Shown here: piece after piece, positions 58,493 to 64,000 of the stretch
How the letters are laid out: every line of letters starts with the position of its first letter
Position numbering within the stretch: position 1 is the first letter of the stretch
From: Ureibacillus thermophilus
GTDB lineage: Bacteria > Bacillota > Bacilli > Bacillales_A > Planococcaceae
Length of the DNA: 64,000 nt
Assembly (NCBI RefSeq): GCF_042657185.1
Contig: NZ_JBHSNN010000093.1
Strand: one strand, 5' to 3'
The notes under the pieces: model-generated
The model's input: only the letters and a program-made list of their open reading frames with translations
The model's database searches: none
What the model was told of the DNA's origin: nothing
Translations under genes and position numbers: made by a program

Positions 58493-59134
58493 ATGAACAA
58501 CATTCATGCTTTTGATTATAAAAATAGAAAGGAAGAATTATGGAATGCCATTACCCATGGAGTGGGATTGCTCTTTAGCATTCCTACTTGTGTTTTTTTA
58601 ATCATTCTCGCTGCACAATCCGATAGTGCCGTGCAAATTGCATCATATTCTATCTTTGGTGCTTCTTTAATCATCTTATTTTGCATGTCTACTTTATTAC
58701 ATAGCATGCCTGAAAAATATAAAAGGTTCTTCTCCATCCTTGACCATTCATCCATTTATGTATTGATTGCCGGAACATATACCCCGTTTCTCTTGATTGC
58801 CATTGGAGGAACGCTTGGGATTGTCTTGCTATGCATCATTTGGGGAATTGCCATATTTGGCATTGTATTTAAAAGCTTATTTATTCATCGATATGAAGCG
58901 CTTTCTTTAGTGTTGTATTTAGCAATGGGTTGGCTCATTATATTCGCCGTCAAACCACTCTATGCCTTCATTCATTGGGAAGGATTTTGTGTACTTTTTG
59001 CAGGAGGGCTATTTTTCACGATTGGTTCTATATTCTATGCTTGGAGGAAGCTTCCTTATAATCACGCCATTTGGCATATCTTTGTCATAGCAGGCTGCGT
59101 TTGCATGGTGTATTGCGTGGCGGTTTATTTATAA
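58493..59134 (+). CDS. Hemolysin III / TrhA (PAQR) family membrane protein
   Basis: A 213-residue protein with seven membrane helices of the PAQR superfamily. Conserved features are NAITHGVG at the first helix, LLHSMPEKYKRFFSILDHSSIYVLIAGTYTP (motif with Ser/His and Asp) and the C-terminal HAIWHIFVIAG, in which the histidines with the earlier His and Asp probably bind zinc. TrhA (YqfA) affects membrane-lipid homeostasis in E. coli. True haemolysin activity is not implied. AGGAGGT precedes the ATG. It is monocistronic. Confidence 0.9.
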   Translation: MNNIHAFDYKNRKEELWNAITHGVGLLFSIPTCVFLIILAAQSDSAVQIASYSIFGASLIILFCMSTLLHSMPEKYKRFFSILDHSSIYVLIAGTYTPFLLIAIGGTLGIVLLCIIWGIAIFGIVFKSLFIHRYEALSLVLYLAMGWLIIFAVKPLYAFIHWEGFCVLFAGGLFFTIGSIFYAWRKLPYNHAIWHIFVIAGCVCMVYCVAVYL

Positions 59135-59150
59135 ACGGGAGGACAACGAA

Positions 59151-59195
59151 ACAAAAAAATGCGAATTAGAAAATCCTCTTTTCTAATCCGCATTC
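59151..59195 (-). terminator. Terminator of the leucine-degradation operon
   Basis: ATGCG-ATTAGAAAA and TTTTCTAAT-CGCAT form a stem (one mismatch) around TCCTC. On the minus strand TTTTTTTG follows. It may also serve the plus-strand hemolysin-III gene. Confidence 0.88.
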
Positions 59196-59203
59196 GATTT
59201 CGA

Positions 59204-60742
59204 TTATACTGGACTGACACCATGTTTCCGTTCTGAGAATAGAAGATACTTGGAAGAATAGGCATGGACACGGGATACCAATGCCTGCCGCAAATCGTTC
59301 GGCTCAATAACGTCATCAACAATCAATTCTGAAGCCAATTTATAAATATCAATCTCTTCTCGATACTCTTGGCGTTTTTGTTCAATGAAGGCTTGCTGCT
59401 CTTCTTTTGGCAGCTGGGCAATTTTATTGGCATATACCGCATTCACCGCCGCTTCCGGACCCATCACAGCAATTTGCGCCGTTGTTAAAGCAATGACGCA
59501 ATCCGGTTCAAAGGCAGGGCCGGCCATTGCATAAAGTCCTGCACCATACGCTTTTCTCACAATCACCGTAATTTTCGGCACCGTTGCTTCGCTCATGGCA
59601 AAAATCATTTTTGCGCCGTGGCGGATGATTCCTTGCCGTTCTACTTGAGTGCCTATCATAAATCCCGGAACATCCGCTAAAAAGACGAGCGGAATATGAA
59701 ACGCATCACAAAGGCTGATGAATTTCGCCGCTTTATCGGCCGAATCGTGGAACAATACTCCGCCTTTAACCCGTGGCTGATTGGCTACTATTCCTACCAC
59801 TTGTCCATCAATTCTTGCAAAACCTGTAATAAGTTCTGCTGCAAACAGCTTTTTCACTTCACAGAAGGAGCCTTCGTCGATAATGCGGTCGATTAAATCA
59901 TACATATTAAATGGCACGTTTTGATTTTTTGGAATGATTTCTTCAATTGATTTTTCAAAGGTTGCTGGCAGTTTTGGCGCTGCAGCAGGCGGCTTTTCCC
60001 GGTAATTATTCGGAAAATAGCTTAAATATTTTCTTGCGTATTCAATGGCTTCTTCTTCCGTTTTCGCAAGCACGTCTCCACAGCCAGAAACAGAACAATG
60101 CATTTTTGCTCCGCCCATTGTTTCCAAATCTACTTTTTCTCCAATCACCATTTCAGCCATTCTTGGTGAACCTAAATACATGGAAGCATTGCCTTCCACC
60201 ATAATGACCACATCACAGAAGGCAGGTATGTAGGCTCCACCCGCTGCAGAAGGACCGAACAATAAACATACTTGCGGCACTTTTCCAGAGAGTTTTACTT
60301 GGTTATAGAAAATGCGGCCGGCTCCTCTCCGCCCAGGGAACATCTCCACTTGATCTGTAATGCGGGCACCCGCAGAATCCACCAAATAAATGATTGGACA
60401 AGCCAATTTCTCTGCCGTTTCTTGAATGCGCAATATTTTTTCAACGGTTCTCTTTCCCCAAGAACCGGCTTTTACGGTAGAATCATTGGCCATAAAGCAT
60501 ACTGTTTGCCCATTAATTTTTCCGATTCCTGTCACTACGCCGTCAGCAGGTAAATCCCCTGCCATGCAATTGGCAAAAAGGCCGTCCTCGATTTGCACAT
60601 CGTCATCAAGAAGCAATTTTAATCGGTCGCGGACAAATAATTTCCCTTGCTCTTTATTTTTCTGATGATACTTTTCATGGCCGCCTTTTTTGATTTCTTC
60701 TATTAAACTAGCATGGGATTTTTTTGTAACCGTATCACTCAT
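59204..60742 (-). CDS. yngE: Acyl-CoA carboxylase carboxyltransferase (methylcrotonyl-CoA carboxylase beta, YngE-type)
   Basis: The carboxyltransferase subunit that moves CO2 from biotin to 3-methylcrotonyl-CoA. It has 512 residues. The N-terminal half has VTGIGKINGQTVCFMANDST, GARITDQVEMFPGRRGAGRIF and the oxyanion loop LFGPSAAGGAYIPA. The C-terminal half has GGVLFHDSADKAAKFI, FLADVPGFMIGTQVERQGII and RKAYGAGLYAMAG. Propionyl-CoA carboxylase beta subunits are close, but linkage to HMG-CoA lyase and methylglutaconyl-CoA hydratase points to leucine degradation. AAAGGAGG precedes the ATG. It is the last gene of the operon. Confidence 0.93.
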   Translation of the reverse strand: MSDTVTKKSHASLIEEIKKGGHEKYHQKNKEQGKLFVRDRLKLLLDDDVQIEDGLFANCMAGDLPADGVVTGIGKINGQTVCFMANDSTVKAGSWGKRTVEKILRIQETAEKLACPIIYLVDSAGARITDQVEMFPGRRGAGRIFYNQVKLSGKVPQVCLLFGPSAAGGAYIPAFCDVVIMVEGNASMYLGSPRMAEMVIGEKVDLETMGGAKMHCSVSGCGDVLAKTEEEAIEYARKYLSYFPNNYREKPPAAAPKLPATFEKSIEEIIPKNQNVPFNMYDLIDRIIDEGSFCEVKKLFAAELITGFARIDGQVVGIVANQPRVKGGVLFHDSADKAAKFISLCDAFHIPLVFLADVPGFMIGTQVERQGIIRHGAKMIFAMSEATVPKITVIVRKAYGAGLYAMAGPAFEPDCVIALTTAQIAVMGPEAAVNAVYANKIAQLPKEEQQAFIEQKRQEYREEIDIYKLASELIVDDVIEPNDLRQALVSRVHAYSSKYLLFSERKHGVSPV

Positions 60743-60762
60743 GGACGAATCCTCCTTTGTTT

Positions 60763-61545
60763 CTATCTTCCTTGATATTGCGGTTGTCGTTTCTCTTGGA
60801 ATGCAATTAATCCTTCCATTCGATCTTCTGTGTGCAAGAGCTCATTATAAGCAAGTTCTTCAATTTTTAGCCCGGTTGTTAAATCCACTTCCACACCTTT
60901 ATTGATGGCAATTTTTGCTTGAATCAGTGATAACGGTGCGTTTTTTGCGATTTCTCGAGCAAATTCAACAGCCTTCTCGAGTAAAATTTCCTTTTCATAC
61001 ATTGCGTTGATTAAATTGATATCAAGAGCTTCCGCTGCTGAAATTCTTTTTGCTGTATAAATAAGTTCCTTGGCTTTTCCGATCCCGATTAAACGCGGTA
61101 AACGCTGTGTCCCTCCTGCTCCCGGAATTATGCCTAGGGAAACTTCTGTGAGCCCCATTTTGGCATTAGTTGCTGCAATACGAAAGTCGCAAGCTAAAGC
61201 CAGTTCCAATCCCCCGCCAAAAGCCACGCCATTGATGACCGCAATGACCGGCTGAGGCAAAGCTTCCACTTGATTTACTGTGCTGCCGATTAATCTCACG
61301 GTTTCCCGTACTTCTTGTTCATTCATGTTTTTTCGTTCTTTTAAGTCGGCACCGGCACAAAAGGATTTTTCTCCACTGCCCATGATGAGGACCACACGGA
61401 TTGCTCTATTTTTGCCAACAGATTGCAACATTTCATTCAGTTCCTTCAACAATTGAAGGGACAAGGCATTGGCAGCTTCCGCGCGATTTAATGTAATCAA
61501 CCCGATGCCTTTTTCGATTTCGTTAAACTGTACGAGCGTTGTCAA
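60763..61545 (-). CDS. yngF: Methylglutaconyl-CoA hydratase (YngF-type)
   Basis: A crotonase of 260 residues that hydrates 3-methylglutaconyl-CoA to HMG-CoA. Both catalytic acidic residues are in place, unlike the crotonase at 18577: Glu in GGGLELALACDFRI and Glu in GLTEVSLGIIPGAGGTQRL. The first oxyanion loop is FCAGADLKERKNM. The start is TTG at 61545 (TTG ACA ACG), with AAAGGAG upstream. The gene therefore overlaps the end of yngG by 23 bp. The longer frame to 61635 lies within yngG and was rejected. Confidence 0.9.
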   Translation of the reverse strand: MTTLVQFNEIEKGIGLITLNRAEAANALSLQLLKELNEMLQSVGKNRAIRVVLIMGSGEKSFCAGADLKERKNMNEQEVRETVRLIGSTVNQVEALPQPVIAVINGVAFGGGLELALACDFRIAATNAKMGLTEVSLGIIPGAGGTQRLPRLIGIGKAKELIYTAKRISAAEALDINLINAMYEKEILLEKAVEFAREIAKNAPLSLIQAKIAINKGVEVDLTTGLKIEELAYNELLHTEDRMEGLIAFQEKRQPQYQGR

Positions 61546-62455
61546 GGTTTCCGCTCCTTTCGTTTCTCGCAATTTCCATTTGTTTTGAAATAAGTTTCTT
61601 GCCAATTTTTTCTTCCATAAAAAATGCTGAGTCAATTAGTGCTTCCGGATTGATGCCAGTTTCAATGTGCATCGCAGAAAGCATATAATTTAAATCTTCT
61701 GTAGCGACATTTCCAGAAGCCCCTTTTGCATATGGGCAGCCACCTAGTCCACCTGTAGAACTGTCGAAGGTAGTAATGCCCATTTCCAACGATTTCAACA
61801 CATTCGCAAGGGCCGTTCCTCTCGTATCGTGGAAATGCATGGCCAAAAGGTTAGGTGGAAAATGTTTTAACAAAGTTTCCAATAAGCTTTCCACCTGGGT
61901 TGGAACACCGACGCCAATAGTATCGCCTAAAGAAACTTCATAGACTCCCATATCAAGAAGGCGATCTGCAACTTTTAACACCTGCTTCGGCGCAACGAGG
62001 CCATCATAAGGGCAGGCAATGACCGTCGAAACATATCCTCTTACCTTTACATTGGCTTTTTTCGCTTCATCCACCACTTCTTTTAAAACAGGAAAAGTTT
62101 CATCAATGGTTTTATTGATATTTTGTTTGTTATGTCCTTCGCTGGCGGACATGAATACACTGATTTCATCCACCTGGCAGTTTAACGCCCGTTCAAGTCC
62201 TCGAATATTTGGCACCAATGCCGCATAAGTCACCCCGGGCTCTTTTTGAATGGACTTTAATACTTCTTCGCTATCAGCTAGTTGGGGAATCCATTTCGGA
62301 TGAACAAAGGAAGATACTTCGATATAGGATAAACCTGTTTTGCTCAGTCGGTTGATCCATTCAATTTTGTCTTTGGTATCGATAAATTTGGATTCATTTT
62401 GCAATCCATCCCTTGGACCAACTTCTTTAATGGTTACTTTTGTTGGAAGCTTCAT
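61523..62455 (-). CDS. yngG: Hydroxymethylglutaryl-CoA lyase (YngG-type)
   Basis: Cleaves HMG-CoA to acetyl-CoA and acetoacetate, the last step of leucine catabolism. The 310-residue TIM-barrel protein has EVGPRDGLQNE (metal-binding Asp and catalytic Arg), the SVFMSASEGHNKQN loop, HFHDTRGTALANV with the metal-binding histidines, and the signature Cys segment GLGGCPYAKGASGNVATED. The ATG at 62455 follows AGGGGG. It lies 10 nt after the biotin-carrier stop and overlaps the hydratase gene downstream. Confidence 0.95.
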   Translation of the reverse strand: MKLPTKVTIKEVGPRDGLQNESKFIDTKDKIEWINRLSKTGLSYIEVSSFVHPKWIPQLADSEEVLKSIQKEPGVTYAALVPNIRGLERALNCQVDEISVFMSASEGHNKQNINKTIDETFPVLKEVVDEAKKANVKVRGYVSTVIACPYDGLVAPKQVLKVADRLLDMGVYEVSLGDTIGVGVPTQVESLLETLLKHFPPNLLAMHFHDTRGTALANVLKSLEMGITTFDSSTGGLGGCPYAKGASGNVATEDLNYMLSAMHIETGINPEALIDSAFFMEEKIGKKLISKQMEIARNERSGNLDNARTV

Positions 62456-62465
62456 CCCTTTCCCC

Positions 62466-62678
62466 CTATTCAATTTCTAAAATATCATCATCCACGTTGA
62501 TAAAATCGCCTTCTTGCACTAAGATTCTCTTCACGACACCGGAAGCTTCTGCAGCAATAGGAATTTCCATTTTCATGGATTCTAAAATAACTACATCTTG
62601 TCCCTCTTCTACTTGTTCACCTTCTGATACAACGATTTTCCAAACGGATCCTGCCATATTTGCTTTTACTATTGTCAT
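62466..62678 (-). CDS. yngHB: Biotin/lipoyl attachment carrier protein (YngHB-type)
   Basis: A single biotinyl domain of 70 residues, the BCCP of the acyl-CoA carboxylase. Biotin is attached to the Lys in LESMKMEIPI. Supporting sequence: ANMAGSVWKIVVSEGEQVEEG before it and ASGVVKRILVQEGDFINVDDDILEIE after it. Encoding the carrier as its own small gene, separate from the biotin carboxylase, matches the B. subtilis yngHB/yngH arrangement. The ATG at 62678 gives the best spacing from GGAGG. Two earlier in-frame starts are too close. Confidence 0.92.
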   Translation of the reverse strand: MTIVKANMAGSVWKIVVSEGEQVEEGQDVVILESMKMEIPIAAEASGVVKRILVQEGDFINVDDDILEIE

Positions 62679-62755
62679 TATCATCAACCTCCGACAAATT
62701 TTATTGGTTTGTGACGGGAAGCAAGGGTCGTGAATGAGGAGGCATTCGAATGCTA

Positions 62756-62927
62756 TTTCGTGCGGATAGATTCCAATTTAGTGTGGATAGATCCTTATTT
62801 AGTGCGTTTGTTTACTCATTTCGTGCGTATGCTTCCTCATTTTGTGCGGATACGGCATCCTTTTGTGCGTTTGCTTCTCCATTTGGTGCGGATACCACCA
62901 TAATTCGTTCGAATACTTCCTCATCCA
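62756..62927 (+). repeat. 21-bp tandem repeat, eight units
   Basis: GTGCGNNTN-type cores recur at exactly 21-bp steps: 62760, 62781, 62802, 62823, 62844, 62865, 62886 and 62907 (the last as GTTCG). Each is preceded by TTT or ATT and a base. Two variants, GTGCGGATA and GTGCGTTTG/GTGCGTATG, are mixed. The array fills the 288-bp gap between the biotin carboxylase and biotin-carrier genes. A plus-strand frame through it (62750-62989) simply translates the 7-codon period and is antisense to the operon. Confidence 0.85.
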
Positions 62928-62966
62928 ATATCAATCAAAACAACACCCTTTTCCCCGAACATTCGA

Positions 62967-64000
62967 TTACTTCGTTACTTGTACATTAGGCAAATAATAA
63001 TGTTCTACAAAACTAGTCGTAATATTGCCTCTTAGAAATTCTTCATGGCTTGCAATTTTTATAAGCATTGGAATATTCGTTTTAATGCCTTCCACTTTAT
63101 ATTGTTTTAGTGCTTGAATTAAGCGTTCGCATGCTTGTTCTCGGGTTTCGCCATAACAAATTAATTTTCCAATCATCGGATCATAAAATGGCGTTACATT
63201 GAAACCTGATTCAACAGCACAATCATGGCGGATTCCTTCTCCCTCTGGCAACTCTAATAAGGTAATTGTCCCTGGTGAAGGAAAGAAGGTAACTGGATCT
63301 TCCGCATAAATACGCGCTTCAATTGCATGTCCTTTCATTTTTATAGATTCTCGATTAATTTCTAGCGGAAGCCCTTGTGCAATTCTAATTTGCTGTTCCA
63401 CTAAATCAATACCGGTAATTGCCTCCGTTACGGGATGCTCTACTTGCAATCGGGTATTCATTTCCAAGAAATAAAAATTCTCTTTTTCATCTACTAAAAA
63501 TTCAAAGGTTCCTGCATTGGTATAACCGATGTACTTTGCCGCTTGAACAGCTGTCTCCAGCATTTTCTCTCGAGTCGTATCAGAAAGGGTTGGGGATGGT
63601 GCTTCTTCAATGACCTTTTGATTTCGGCGCTGGATAGAGCATTCCCGTTCAAAAAGCGGCACCACATTTCCATACACATCAGCTAAAATTTGTACTTCCA
63701 CATGATGGGGATTTTCAATACATTTTTCGATATACAACGTGCCGTCGCCAAAATAGGATTCAGCACGTTTTTTATTGCTTTCAAAGGCTTTTTCGAGCTC
63801 TTCTGGATGATAAATTCGCTGCATGCCGATGCCACCACCGCCGCTAGAAGCTTTTAACATGAGCGGATAGCCGATTTCCTCAGCCGCTTTTATTGCTTCT
63901 TCCACACTTTCAATTGCCACATTCATCCCTTCAATAATTGGCACCCCGGCTTCCTTCATTTTCACCCTTGCCTCCAACTTGCTTCCCATTGCCGCAATGA
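62967..64000 (-). CDS. yngH: Biotin carboxylase subunit (YngH-type), 5' end outside the window
   Basis: The ATP-grasp biotin carboxylase that carboxylates the biotin carrier with bicarbonate and ATP. The visible 344 codons start inside the gene (the frame stays open to the window edge, IAAMGSKLEARVKMKEAGVP). They include the ATP-grasp glycine loop KASSGGGGIGMQRI, EKCIENPHHVEVQ, ERECSIQRRNQKVIEEAPSP, FLEMNTRLQVEHPVTE and the C-terminal FFPSPGTITLLELP. About the first 110 residues are missing. Acetyl-CoA carboxylase AccC is similar, but the operon context makes it the methylcrotonyl-CoA enzyme. Confidence 0.93.
   Translation of the reverse strand, partial: IAAMGSKLEARVKMKEAGVPIIEGMNVAIESVEEAIKAAEEIGYPLMLKASSGGGGIGMQRIYHPEELEKAFESNKKRAESYFGDGTLYIEKCIENPHHVEVQILADVYGNVVPLFERECSIQRRNQKVIEEAPSPTLSDTTREKMLETAVQAAKYIGYTNAGTFEFLVDEKENFYFLEMNTRLQVEHPVTEAITGIDLVEQQIRIAQGLPLEINRESIKMKGHAIEARIYAEDPVTFFPSPGTITLLELPEGEGIRHDCAVESGFNVTPFYDPMIGKLICYGETREQACERLIQALKQYKVEGIKTNIPMLIKIASHEEFLRGNITTSFVEHYYLPNVQVTK

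Noticed and set aside
62756..62927. CRISPR array
   Set aside because: The units are contiguous 21-mers without distinct spacers, and no cas genes are present.
62750..62989. Plus-strand 79-residue frame rich in FCADTAS-like heptads
   Set aside because: It is the translation of the 21-bp DNA repeat, lacks a ribosome site, and overlaps the biotin carboxylase gene antisense.

Overview
The window looks like a chromosomal segment of a low-GC, endospore-forming Firmicute of the order Bacillales. The evidence is the small acid-soluble spore protein gene tlp, a broken gerAB/gerAC germination locus, a YozE-family protein, and two gene orders that match my recollection of Bacillus subtilis: tlp/HesB-like/plsY beside parE-parC, and the yngE-F-G-HB-H leucine-degradation cluster. 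A Planococcaceae-type genus (Lysinibacillus, Ureibacillus or Solibacillus) is my best guess, but that is inference from overall protein flavour. I see no prophage, insertion sequence, CRISPR array, rRNA or tRNA.

Layout. 0-14 kb: a sirtuin, two DMT-type exporters, a DUF1906 glycosidase-like protein, a VanW-like exported protein, tlp, a HesB-like protein, plsY divergent from parE-parC (topoisomerase IV), then an SSS solute symporter with its DUF485 partner. 14-24 kb: a gene-poor stretch, an unrecognised 463-residue protein with an internal repeat, a 53-residue protein, yqeY, a wrecked PTS IIC gene, a crotonase, a P-loop protein with an Asp23-like tail, an aminotransferase, an AI-2E-type permease and an LCP wall-polymer transferase. 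24-37 kb: msrA, two soluble chemoreceptors (one with a C-terminal Cache-like domain, one globin-MCP-CZB), a prolyl-4-hydroxylase-like oxygenase, an ABC-F ATPase, a GntP-type permease plus 3-hydroxybutyrate dehydrogenase, a cold-shock gene with a structured leader, and xpaC-telA. 37-46 kb: an alpha/beta hydrolase, a lysine-riboswitch-controlled amino-acid ABC transporter and odhAB. 46-64 kb: a GNAT, a MurG paralogue, a CobW GTPase, a CtpA/B protease, deoD, a membrane chemoreceptor, the broken ger locus, ypmS-msrA-msrB, degV, a hemolysin-III protein, and the methylcrotonyl-CoA/leucine catabolic operon, which runs off the right edge.

How the genes work together. odhAB (TCA cycle), the leucine operon (leucine to acetyl-CoA and acetoacetate), 3-hydroxybutyrate uptake and oxidation, and the acetate-type symporter point to a lifestyle on amino and organic acids. 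Three chemoreceptors and two MsrA genes plus MsrB fit a motile, aerobic cell facing oxidants. Lysine import is predicted to be switched off by lysine through an L-box leader.

Non-coding highlights are a family of roughly 270-320 bp repeats with GAGGxTGGGACA-type ends (three copies plus a solo end), a second dispersed repeat of about 125 bp (two copies), an eight-unit 21-bp tandem repeat inside the leucine operon, a cold-shock leader with two overlapping hairpins, and a minus-strand promoter plus terminator-like leader at the left edge.
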